6,689 bases of DNA from positions 1 to 6,689 of the forward strand of contig CAKKSJ010000175.1 in NCBI GenBank assembly GCA_919902965.1. The letters run 5' to 3'. Shown piece after piece: positions 1 through 6,088 of the stretch. The notes beneath the pieces were generated by a model. That model saw only the letters and a list, made by a program, of their open reading frames with translations, made no database searches and was not told the DNA's origin. Within the stretch, counting starts at the first letter, position 1. The number at the start of each line of letters is the position of its first letter. This DNA comes from Burkholderiales bacterium (GTDB lineage Bacteria > Pseudomonadota > Gammaproteobacteria > Burkholderiales > SG8-39). Position numbers and translations under genes: made by a program.

Positions 1-2495
1 CTCGCCTCCCGCAGCGGCCGCAGGTCGAGCACGCACTCGTGCGCGACCAGGCCGGCCTGCCCGCTGTAGAGCACGGGATAATGCGGCGCCAGGCGCCGGG
101 CCACATAGTTCGCGTTCAGGATGGCCGCTGCGCTCGCCGCGGTAATGCCCTCGCGCCCGAGCAAGGCGATATACATCCATGCAATCGGCAGCACCCCGGC
201 GCTGCCGAAGGGGGCGGCCGCCACCGCGCCTATGCTTTGCGCGCCACCCGGCAGTTCGCGGTGTCCGGGCAGGAACGGCACGAGATGCGCGGCAACCGCC
301 AGCGGGCCCACGCCGGGCCCGCCGCCGCCATGCGGAATACCGAAAGTCTTGTGCAGATTCAGATGTGACAGGTCGCCGCCGAAACGCCCCGGCGCACATA
401 GCCCGGCCATGGCGTTCAGATTGGCGCCGTCGATGTAGACCTGGCCGCCGTGGCTGTGCACGATGTCGCAGATCTCCGTGATGCCCGCTTCGAACACACC
501 ATGGGTGGAGGGATAGGTCAGCATGATCGCCGCGAGCTGTTTGTGGTGCTGCGCCGCCTTGGCGCGCAAATCGGCGAGGTCGACATCGCCTTCCGCGTCA
601 CTGGCGACCACTACTACCTGCATGCCCGCCATATGGGCGGAGGCCGGATTGGTGCCGTGCGCCGACTCCGGAATCAGGCACACCCTGCGCCGTTCTTCGC
701 CGCGCGAACGGTGCCAGGCGCGAATCACCAGCAGACCGGCGAACTCGCCCTGCGATCCCGCATTGGGCTGCAGCGATACCGCTGCATAACCGGTAACGGC
801 ACAGAGCATGCGCTCGAGCGCGCTGATCATCTCGCGGTAGCCGCCGGTCTGCGATGCCGGCGCGAACGGATGGAGTTGCGCGAACCCGGGCCAGGAGATC
901 GGCAGCATTTCGCTGGTCGCGTTGAGTTTCATGGTGCAGGAGCCGAGCGGAATCATCGAGCGGTCGAGCGCGAGATCGCGGTCAGCAAGCCGGCGCAAAT
1001 AGCGCAGCATCGCGGTTTCCGAGTGGTGCGCGTTGAATACAGGGTGCGCGAGAAAACCACTGCTGCGTTTTAGCGCGAGCGGGTAGGCATCGCCCACTTC
1101 GCCCTGGATTGCGTCGAAATCGGGCGCCGCAACACCGGCAGGCGCGAAAATCTGCCACAGCAACCTCACCTCGGTGCCGGAGCTGGTTTCGTCCAGCGAT
1201 ACGCCGACGCGGCCCGCATCGATGCGGCGCAGGTTGGCGCCGCGCGCCGCAGCAGCGGCATGCACCGCCTGCGTGCGCGCCCCGGTGACCAGGGTCAGCG
1301 TGTCGAACCAGGACGCGTTCTCTATGGCGATGCCCATTTGTTTCAGCCCTGCCGCGAGCACGCAGGCAAGACGGTGGGTGCGCTGCGCGATACGGGTCAG
1401 TCCGCGCGGGCCGTGATAGACCGCATACATGGCCGCAATCACCGCGAGCAGCACCTGCGCGGTGCAGATATTGCTCGTCGCCTTGTCGCGGCGTATATGC
1501 TGTTCGCGTGTCTGCAATGCCAGGCGGTAGACCGGCTCGCCCAGCCTGTCCCGCGTCAGGCCCACCAGACGCCCGGGCAGATTGCGCTTCAATTCGTCCC
1601 GCGCCGCGAAGTAGGCCGCGTGCGGACCGCCGAAACCCATGGGCACGCCAAAACGCTGGGCCGAACCCAGCACCACATCCGCACCCCACTCACCCGGAGG
1701 GCTGAGCAGTGTAAGCGCGAGCAGATCGGCCGCAACCACGACCAGGCCGCCGCGCGCGTGCACCGCCTGCACCAGGACGCGAGAGTCATCCACCTCGCCG
1801 TTGGCGGCCGGATACTGCAGCAGCACGCCGAAACACTCGGCGGCCGCCGCGGATTGCGCCGGCCCGCATTTCACCTCCAGGCCCAGCGGTTCGGCGCGGG
1901 TGCGCACCACGTCCAGGGTCTGCGGCAACACCGAATCGGCGACGAAGAACACATTGCTCTTTACATTGCTGCTGCGCCGGCACAGCGCCATCGCCTCTGC
2001 CGCGGCCGTCGCCTCGTCCAGCATGGACGCGTTGGCAATGGCCATGCCGGTAAGCTCGCACACCATGGTCTGGAAATTCATCAGCGCTTCCAGGCGGCCT
2101 TGCGAAATCTCCGGCTGGTAGGGCGTATAGGCCGTATACCAGGCAGGGCTCTCCAGAATATTGCGCTGGATCACCGCGGGAAGGAGTGTGTCGTAGTAGC
2201 CCTGCCCGATGAAACTGCGCGCTATCCGGTTTTGATCGGCTATCTTCCTGAGTTCGGCCAGCGCAGCGGATTCGCTCCGGCCCGGCGGCAGATCCAGAGC
2301 GGACTGGCTGCGTATTCCGGCGGGAACGACGGCGTCGATCAGGTCCGCTAGCCTGGCATAGCCGAGCACGGACAGCATGACGGCCTGCTCCGCGGCATCG
2401 GGACCGATGTGGCGCCGTGCAAACGTGTCGTCCTGCTCCGTATCCGCCGGCGATACCTGCGGCTTTTTCATGCTGCGCGTCACTGTATCCAACAT
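1..2495 (-). CDS. gcvP: Glycine dehydrogenase (decarboxylating), P-protein; 3' end cut by window edge
   Basis: PLP enzyme of the cytoplasmic glycine cleavage system: it decarboxylates glycine and passes the aminomethyl group to the lipoyl arm of GcvH. The reading frame stays open from the ATG to the left edge, giving 831 residues; full-length single-chain GcvP has about 955, so roughly 125 C-terminal residues lie outside. Visible landmarks are FARRHIGP near the N-terminus, NASMLDEATAAAEAM at about 155-169, LGSCTMKLN at 517-525, and the PLP site SHLNLHKTFGIPHGGGG with the Schiff-base lysine at K716. Both homologous halves are present in one chain, unlike the split gcvPA/gcvPB form. The start is preceded by AGGAG and lies 9 bases after the gcvH stop; a second in-frame ATG at codon 9 is possible but has no better ribosome site. 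I translated several points along the gene and found no frameshift or stop. It is the last visible gene of the riboswitch-led operon. Confidence 0.96.
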   Translation of the reverse strand, partial: MLDTVTRSMKKPQVSPADTEQDDTFARRHIGPDAAEQAVMLSVLGYARLADLIDAVVPAGIRSQSALDLPPGRSESAALAELRKIADQNRIARSFIGQGYYDTLLPAVIQRNILESPAWYTAYTPYQPEISQGRLEALMNFQTMVCELTGMAIANASMLDEATAAAEAMALCRRSSNVKSNVFFVADSVLPQTLDVVRTRAEPLGLEVKCGPAQSAAAAECFGVLLQYPAANGEVDDSRVLVQAVHARGGLVVVAADLLALTLLSPPGEWGADVVLGSAQRFGVPMGFGGPHAAYFAARDELKRNLPGRLVGLTRDRLGEPVYRLALQTREQHIRRDKATSNICTAQVLLAVIAAMYAVYHGPRGLTRIAQRTHRLACVLAAGLKQMGIAIENASWFDTLTLVTGARTQAVHAAAAARGANLRRIDAGRVGVSLDETSSGTEVRLLWQIFAPAGVAAPDFDAIQGEVGDAYPLALKRSSGFLAHPVFNAHHSETAMLRYLRRLADRDLALDRSMIPLGSCTMKLNATSEMLPISWPGFAQLHPFAPASQTGGYREMISALERMLCAVTGYAAVSLQPNAGSQGEFAGLLVIRAWHRSRGEERRRVCLIPESAHGTNPASAHMAGMQVVVVASDAEGDVDLADLRAKAAQHHKQLAAIMLTYPSTHGVFEAGITEICDIVHSHGGQVYIDGANLNAMAGLCAPGRFGGDLSHLNLHKTFGIPHGGGGPGVGPLAVAAHLVPFLPGHRELPGGAQSIGAVAAAPFGSAGVLPIAWMYIALLGREGITAASAAAILNANYVARRLAPHYPVLYSGQAGLVAHECVLDLRPLREA

Positions 2496-2504
2496 CGCGC
2501 TCTC

Positions 2505-2885
2505 CTATTTCGCCGCGTGACCGGCGTAAGCGGCCGCGTCCATGAGGCTGTCGAGGTCGCCCGCGTTGTCAGGTTTGATTTTGAACATCCAGGCAGCGTA
2601 GGCGTCGGCGTTGACCTGCTCCGGCGTTTTCGCCAGATCGTCGTTGGCGGCGATCACCACGCCTGCCACCGGCATGTTGATGTCGGACGCGGCTTTCACC
2701 GATTCGATCACCGCGCAGGCTTCGCCTTGCGCATAGTGTTTGCCCATCTGCGGCAATTCCAGAAACACCATGTCGCCCAGCACCTCCTGGGCGTGGTCGG
2801 TGATGCCGATGGCGAGCATGCCGTCGGCTTCGCGGGCGACCCATTCGTGCGTTTCGGTGTATTTCAGTTGTTCTGGCGTTTTCAT
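2505..2885 (-). CDS. gcvH: Glycine cleavage system H protein (lipoyl carrier)
   Basis: Small lipoylated shuttle protein that carries the aminomethyl intermediate from GcvP to GcvT and the reduced dithiol to the L-protein. The 126-residue product begins MKTPEQLKYTETHEW and has the lipoylation motif ESVKAASDIN at 61-70, with the modified lysine at K64, the position usual for the family. The length agrees with typical GcvH (about 125-130). An in-frame ATG 18 bases upstream at 2903 overlaps the gcvT stop (TAATG) and would add MREKEN. I prefer the inner ATG because its product matches the usual N-terminus and purine-rich AGGGA and AGAG lie just upstream, while the outer ATG has only a distant AAGGA. 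It sits 17 bases after gcvT and 9 before gcvP, so the three are surely co-transcribed. Confidence 0.96.
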   Translation of the reverse strand: MKTPEQLKYTETHEWVAREADGMLAIGITDHAQEVLGDMVFLELPQMGKHYAQGEACAVIESVKAASDINMPVAGVVIAANDDLAKTPEQVNADAYAAWMFKIKPDNAGDLDSLMDAAAYAGHAAK

Positions 2886-2902
2886 ATTCTCTTTTTCCCT
2901 CA

Positions 2903-3988
2903 TTAGTTGACCAGGATCCTTCCCTTGCGCACGAACGGCGGCTGCACCAGCTTCGCCTCGAGTTGCTTGCCCCGCACCGATACCTGCACCAGTGCGCCGG
3001 TTTCGGCTTCCATCGGCACGCGTGCCAGCGCAATCGAGCGCTCCAGCGTGGGCGAAAACGTGCCGCTGGTGATCTCCCCTACTCCCTGCGCCGTGGCGAC
3101 TTTCTGGTGGCTGCGCAGCACGCCCCCCGCTTCGGTGAGCACCAGTCCCAGCAGGCGCCAGCGCTGCGGCTGCGCGAGCAGCGCCGCCTTGCCGACGAAT
3201 TCGCGCTCGCTCGCCAGATCCACCGTCCAGGCGAGTCCTGCGTCCGGCGGCGAGACCTGCTCGTCCATGTCCTGCCCCCATAGATTCATCCCGGCTTCCA
3301 GGCGCAGCGTGTCGCGCGCGCCCAGGCCGCAGGGTTTCACGCCGCAGCCTATGAGTTGCTGCCACAGGGGCTCCGCGCGCGCAGCCGGCAGCATGAGTTC
3401 GAATCCGTCTTCGCCGGTATAGCCGGTGCGCGCCAGCGTCAGCTCACCCAGCTGCACAGCGTAAAAGGATTGCAGCGCTTGCGTGGGCGCATGCGTTTTC
3501 GGCAACGCCTGCCACACGCGTTCGCGTGCGCGCGGGCCTTGCACCGCGATCATGGCAAGTTCGTGCCGCGGCAGGAGTTCGGGCGCTGCGCCATGGCGCT
3601 CCCTGAGCGATTCCAGCCAGGCGAGGTCGGCCGCCGCCCTGCCCGAATTCACCACCAGACGGAAGAATTCGTCGGCAAAGAAATACACGATCAGATCGTC
3701 GACGACCCCGCCCGCGTGGTTGAGCATGCATGAATAGAGCGCACGCCCCGGGGCGCGCAGTCTGTCCACGTTGTTGGCGAGGCTGCGACGCAGGAAATCG
3801 CGCGCGCCGGTGCCGCGTACATCGATTGCGAGCATGTGCGAAACGTCGAACATCCCGGCGTCGCGTCGCACCGCATGATGTTCCTCGATCTGGGAACCGT
3901 AATTGACCGGCATGTCCCAGCCGCCGAAATCGACCATGCGCGCGCCCAGCGCTCTGTGGGCGGCATTGAGTGGCGTTGTCTTTAGCAC
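2903..3988 (-). CDS. gcvT: Glycine cleavage system T protein (aminomethyltransferase)
   Basis: Transfers the methylene carbon from the aminomethyl-lipoyl arm of GcvH to tetrahydrofolate, releasing ammonia and forming 5,10-methylene-THF. The 361-residue length matches the family (about 360-375). Visible motifs are VDFGGWDMPVNYGSQIEEHH near residues 19-38, DVSHM at 48-52, LNHAGGVVDDLIVYF at 89-103 with the conserved aspartate pair D97-D98 that includes the catalytic acid, GYTGEDGFE at 189-197, ARDTLRLEAGMNLWGQDMDE at 224-243, and ITSGTFSPTLERSIALARVP near the C-terminus. The start is GTG, preceded by a purine-rich GGGGAAAA stretch; no in-frame ATG lies nearby upstream and the N-terminus KTTPLNAAHRALGA is typical. 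It is the first gene after the glycine riboswitch. Its TAA overlaps by one base a possible, less likely ATG of gcvH. Confidence 0.96.
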   Translation of the reverse strand: MLKTTPLNAAHRALGARMVDFGGWDMPVNYGSQIEEHHAVRRDAGMFDVSHMLAIDVRGTGARDFLRRSLANNVDRLRAPGRALYSCMLNHAGGVVDDLIVYFFADEFFRLVVNSGRAAADLAWLESLRERHGAAPELLPRHELAMIAVQGPRARERVWQALPKTHAPTQALQSFYAVQLGELTLARTGYTGEDGFELMLPAARAEPLWQQLIGCGVKPCGLGARDTLRLEAGMNLWGQDMDEQVSPPDAGLAWTVDLASEREFVGKAALLAQPQRWRLLGLVLTEAGGVLRSHQKVATAQGVGEITSGTFSPTLERSIALARVPMEAETGALVQVSVRGKQLEAKLVQPPFVRKGRILVN

Positions 3989-4007
3989 GTTTTCCCCGGT
4001 AGCAATG

Positions 4008-4045
4008 AAAAAAGGGCAATGCAGACCTCGTGGTCCACATCACCC
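4008..4045 (-). terminator. Probable intrinsic terminator (attenuator) of the glycine riboswitch
   Basis: Read on the minus strand, bases 4045-4032 and 4027-4014 form a 14-bp stem (GGGUGAUGUGGACC with GGUCUGCAUUGCCC) around the loop ACGA. It contains five G-U pairs and ends directly in six U residues (4013-4008). It begins at the base after the aptamer-2 P1 strand and ends about 20 bases before the gcvT GTG. AGAG from P1 can also pair with the U-tract, so P1 closure and full hairpin extension compete. I infer transcriptional control; the wobble content makes its strength uncertain. Confidence 0.7.
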
Positions 4046-4239
4046 CTCTGTCCTTGTACCTGAGAGATTACAGCCTGATCCCGCCCGGCTGCGCGCCCCT
4101 TCGGTGGCCGCCCGCATACGGCGGCTGCTCTCCAGAGTAACGGAAACATCGCTTCCGCCCGACCGGTCCTTTTGCCTGAGAGTTTCTGGGTATTGCGCCT
4201 TCGGCGGCCACCGCCATGCGGTGGCGCTCTCCCGGTCGG
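4046..4239 (-). ncRNA. Tandem glycine riboswitch (two aptamers)
   Basis: Two consecutive glycine aptamers in the gcvT leader, read right to left. Aptamer 1 spans about 4239-4159: P1 is an 8-bp stem (CCGACCGG with CCGGTCGG), then GAGAG pairs with CTCTC, with a 7-bp CCACCGC/GCGGTGG arm, the conserved GCCGAAGGCGCAA and CTCTCAGGCAAAAGGAC. Aptamer 2 spans about 4137-4046: P1 is CUCUG/CAGAG, again GAGAG/CTCTC, a GCCGCC/GGCGGC arm, CACCGAAGG, a CAGCC/GGCTG stem and CTCTCAGGTACAAGGACAG. The linker is 21 bases. Glycine aptamers ahead of gcvT generally switch the operon on when glycine is in excess; that direction is assumed here from the family, not read from the sequence. Confidence 0.95.
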
Positions 4240-4247
4240 ATGAATTC

Positions 4248-4276
4248 ACTCTAAGCCCCGCTATCTGCGCTGTCAA
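4248..4276 (-). promoter_or_regulatory. Sigma70-type promoter of the gcvTHP operon
   Basis: On the minus strand a perfect -35 hexamer TTGACA (4276-4271) is followed after 17 bases by TAGAGT (4253-4248), a 4/6 match to TATAAT. A start site about seven bases further, near 4241, would put the 5' end of the RNA just before the first riboswitch stem at 4239. A second TTGACA lies 13 bp upstream (4289-4284) but has no good -10 at the right distance. Confidence 0.75.
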
Positions 4277-4288
4277 TGCGAAATGTCA

Positions 4289-4296
4289 AACATGTT
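4289..4296. promoter_or_regulatory. 8-bp palindrome AACATGTT between divergent promoters, possible operator
   Basis: A perfect palindrome sits almost exactly midway between the two outward-facing -35 boxes, 12 and 13 bases away. That is a plausible place for a regulator acting on both the gcv operon and the dehydrogenase gene. Eight bases can occur by chance and no regulator gene is visible here, so this is only a candidate. Confidence 0.25.
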
Positions 4297-4309
4297 CGGA
4301 ATCGGCGCC

Positions 4310-4338
4310 TTGACAAGCCTATCGACGGTTTAGATACT
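4310..4338 (+). promoter_or_regulatory. Promoter candidate for the iron alcohol dehydrogenase gene
   Basis: Perfect TTGACA (4310-4315), a 17-base spacer, then GATACT (4333-4338, 4/6). A second overlapping candidate uses TTTAGA (4329-4334), 17 bases, then TAGAAT (4352-4357, 5/6). Either would give a 5' leader of roughly 65-85 bases before the ATG at 4431. It diverges from the gcv promoter. Confidence 0.6.
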
Positions 4339-4386
4339 GGCTCGCAGGATTTAGAATCTGCTGCACTGCAAACACCGCGATCGAAT

Positions 4387-4407
4387 TTGTGCGGAGGTCG
4401 CGCACAA
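4387..4407 (+). promoter_or_regulatory. Inverted repeat TTGTGCG-N7-CGCACAA in the dehydrogenase leader
   Basis: A perfect 7-bp inverted repeat with a 7-base spacer lies between the predicted transcription starts and the ribosome site AGGAG (4421-4425). The sequence GGAGGT (4393-4398), a strong ribosome-binding match, sits mainly in the loop but has no start codon at a suitable distance. It could be a repressor operator or an RNA hairpin. Confidence 0.4.
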
Positions 4408-4430
4408 TCGGAAACGAAATAGGAGCGCAC

Positions 4431-5741
4431 ATGTCCTGCTGCCACAACTACTATCTCGCTACTGAGGGCGGCGAAAGCGTCTTCGCGGTCGACATCTCCA
4501 GTATCACTTTTGGCCATGGCGTGCTCAAGGAGGCCGGCGAACACGCCAAGGCACTGGGGATGAGCCGCGTCGCGCTGTTTACCGACAAGCGGCTGGCCAG
4601 CCTTCCTTACGTAGCGCAGGTGCGCGACGCACTCAAGGCGGCGGGTCTGGACCTGGTGATTTACGACGAGGTCAAGGTCGAACCGACCGACCAGTCGTTT
4701 ATTGCCGCGGCAAAGTTCGCCAGCGAGGGCAAGTTCGACGGCTATGTTTCCGTGGGCGGCGGCTCGGTCATCGACACCTGCAAGGCGGCCAATCTCTACG
4801 CCACCTGGCCGGCCGATTTTCTCGACTATGTCAACGCCCCCATCGGCGCGGGCAAACCGGTGCCTGGGGCGCTGAAACCGCATATCGCCTGCCCGACCAC
4901 TTGTGGCACCGGCTCGGAGTGCACCGGCATCACCATTTTCGACCTGCTGGCCATGCAGGTGAAAACCGGCATTGCCTCCAAGCGCCTCAAACCTGCGCTC
5001 GCCTTGATCGACCCTGCCACCACCTACACGCTGCCCAAGAACGTAGTCGCGGCCAGCGGCTTCGACGTGCTCTCGCATGCGCTCGAATCCTATACCGCCA
5101 AGCCCTACACGCGCCGCTCGGCATCCGCAAAGCCTTCGCTGCGCCCGATGAGCCAGGGCGCCAATCCCTGGAGCGACATCGGCTGTGTAGCGGCGCTGCA
5201 ACGCCTGGGCCACTATCTCGAGCGCGCGGTGAATGACGCGGGCGACCATGAAGCGCGCGACCAAATGATGTACGCCGCCACCCTCGCCGGCATCGCTTTC
5301 GGCAATTCCGGCGTGCATGTTCCCCACGGCATGGCCTACTCGGTTGCGGGGCTGGTGCGCGATTTCCGCCCCGAGGGTTATCCGCAGGAGGAACCGATGG
5401 TGCCGCACGGCATGAGCGTGATCGTCAACGCGCCCTCGGTGTTCCGCTTTACCGCGAGCGCCTGCCCCGAACGCCACATCCACGGCGCGGCCTGCCTGGG
5501 TGCAGAGACCAAAGGCGCCGCCGACGCGGATGCCGCAGAAATCATCGCCGCGCAGTTGATAAAAATGATGAAAGCCACCGGCATACCCAACGGCGTGGGC
5601 GGCGTCGGCTATGGCGAAGCGGATATCGCGGGTCTTACCAAAGGCGCCTGGGCGCAGCAGCGCCTGCTGACCAACGCGCCGCGCGACGTCAGCGAAAACG
5701 ATCTGGGCGATCTATATCGCGGCGCAATGCACTACTGGTGA
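4431..5741 (+). CDS. Iron-containing alcohol dehydrogenase, hydroxyacid-oxoacid transhydrogenase (ADHFE1/HOT) type
   Basis: Group III metal-dependent dehydrogenase whose closest recognisable relative is mitochondrial ADHFE1 (HOT). That enzyme oxidises 4-hydroxybutyrate to succinic semialdehyde while reducing 2-oxoglutarate to D-2-hydroxyglutarate. The 436-residue product matches the family throughout: VEPTDQSF at 83-90, nucleotide-binding VGGGSVIDTCKAANLYA at 108-124, DFLDYVNAPIG at 129-139, PTTCGTGSE at 155-163, and SGFDVLSHALESY at 209-221. Predicted metal ligands by family alignment are D212, H216, H299 and H326. Y303 replaces the active-site histidine of FucO-like enzymes, as in ADHFE1. 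The ATG is chosen for AGGAG five bases upstream; a GTG at 4389 would add 14 residues that do not resemble the family. No targeting signal is visible, so it is cytoplasmic. The bacterial substrate is not settled by sequence; other short hydroxyacids or alcohols are possible. Confidence 0.92.
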   Translation: MSCCHNYYLATEGGESVFAVDISSITFGHGVLKEAGEHAKALGMSRVALFTDKRLASLPYVAQVRDALKAAGLDLVIYDEVKVEPTDQSFIAAAKFASEGKFDGYVSVGGGSVIDTCKAANLYATWPADFLDYVNAPIGAGKPVPGALKPHIACPTTCGTGSECTGITIFDLLAMQVKTGIASKRLKPALALIDPATTYTLPKNVVAASGFDVLSHALESYTAKPYTRRSASAKPSLRPMSQGANPWSDIGCVAALQRLGHYLERAVNDAGDHEARDQMMYAATLAGIAFGNSGVHVPHGMAYSVAGLVRDFRPEGYPQEEPMVPHGMSVIVNAPSVFRFTASACPERHIHGAACLGAETKGAADADAAEIIAAQLIKMMKATGIPNGVGGVGYGEADIAGLTKGAWAQQRLLTNAPRDVSENDLGDLYRGAMHYW

Positions 5742-5756
5742 TTGGCGCAAATCTAC

Positions 5757-5807
5757 GTCGCGCTAGGCGCGCATTTCGCTCACGGCAATCGTGGTCGCGC
5801 TAAGCGC
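5757..5807. repeat. Short near-identical direct repeat GTCGCGCTA(G/A)GCGC
   Basis: Two 14-base copies at 5757-5770 and 5794-5807 differ at one position and start 37 bases apart. Each is close to palindromic (GCGC, three bases, GCGC). They lie just after the dehydrogenase stop. They could be hairpins that slow transcription, protein sites, or remnants of a small dispersed repeat. Confidence 0.4.
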
Positions 5808-5921
5808 AGCAGGGGTGGCAGTTTCGACGGCTTCCTTCCTTGCCGCGGCACGACCGCGCTCAGTCCCATTGCACTTCTGCTATCGGCACGGTCCGGCCGA
5901 CGCATTGACGGCAGCGGCGGC

Positions 5922-5951
5922 TTGACGTTCAGTTACACGGTGCTCCATACT
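5922..5951 (+). promoter_or_regulatory. Weak promoter candidate for the DUF1080 lipoprotein gene
   Basis: TTGACG (5922-5927), an 18-base spacer and CATACT (5946-5951, 4/6). This is the best sigma70-like pair upstream of the ATG at 6089, leaving a leader of roughly 130 bases. The match is modest and read-through from the dehydrogenase gene is equally possible. Confidence 0.35.
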
Positions 5952-6021
5952 TTGTGCCGTAAGCGATGGGAGCGCTTGCAGGTCAAACCGCACCGGCCGA
6001 ACCGAAAGAAGATATGGGCGC

Positions 6022-6047
6022 CGTTGCGTGGTGCGGGGTCCGCAACG
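6022..6047 (+). promoter_or_regulatory. Inverted repeat CGTTGCG-N12-CGCAACG in the lipoprotein leader
   Basis: Perfect 7-bp arms around a 12-base spacer, about 40 bases before the start codon. An inner alternative hairpin, TGCGG-GGT-CCGCA (6032-6044), competes with it. No U-run follows, so it is not a normal terminator. It may be an operator or an mRNA structure. Confidence 0.3.
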
Positions 6048-6088
6048 CGGGCTTCAACTCAATCGTCATCAACACAAAAGGGATCACC

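Larger units (their letters stand above)
5742..6088. other. Intergenic stretch without a convincing gene
   Basis: About 350 bases separate the dehydrogenase from the next gene. One plus-strand frame is open from a TTG at 5742 and would end in an ATGA overlap with the lipoprotein start. Its 116-residue product is rich in Arg and Ser, matches nothing I recognise, lacks a ribosome site, and its codons lose GC bias at the third position towards the end. I treat it as non-coding. The stretch holds a short near-identical repeat, a weak promoter candidate and a hairpin, listed separately. I see no strong terminator; the CGCGC-TAG-GCGCG hairpin at 5759-5771 has only a CATTTC tail. Confidence 0.6.

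Noticed and set aside
982..2061. Possible frameshift in gcvP, suggested by shorter open frames on the same strand in another phase
   Set aside because: Translating the gcvP frame at several points across this region gives continuous family-like sequence, for example AAYFAARDELKRN and APDFDAIQGEVGDAYP in the same phase.
1260..2351. A 363-codon open frame on the plus strand opposite gcvP
   Set aside because: It lies entirely antisense to a well-supported gcvP, its product is rich in Arg, His and Ala with no recognisable motif, and such frames are common opposite GC-rich genes.
4284..4289. A second TTGACA as -35 for the gcv promoter
   Set aside because: At 16-18 bases downstream there is no acceptable -10 hexamer, so the TTGACA at 4276-4271 is preferred.
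4251..5483. A 410-codon open frame on the minus strand opposite the dehydrogenase
   Set aside because: It is antisense to a clear ADHFE1-like enzyme and runs into the gcv promoter; its composition is typical of a complementary-strand shadow.
5759..5776. CGCGC-TAG-GCGCG hairpin as terminator of the dehydrogenase gene
   Set aside because: The stem is only 5 bp and the tail CATTTC has no U-run, so it does not qualify as an intrinsic terminator.
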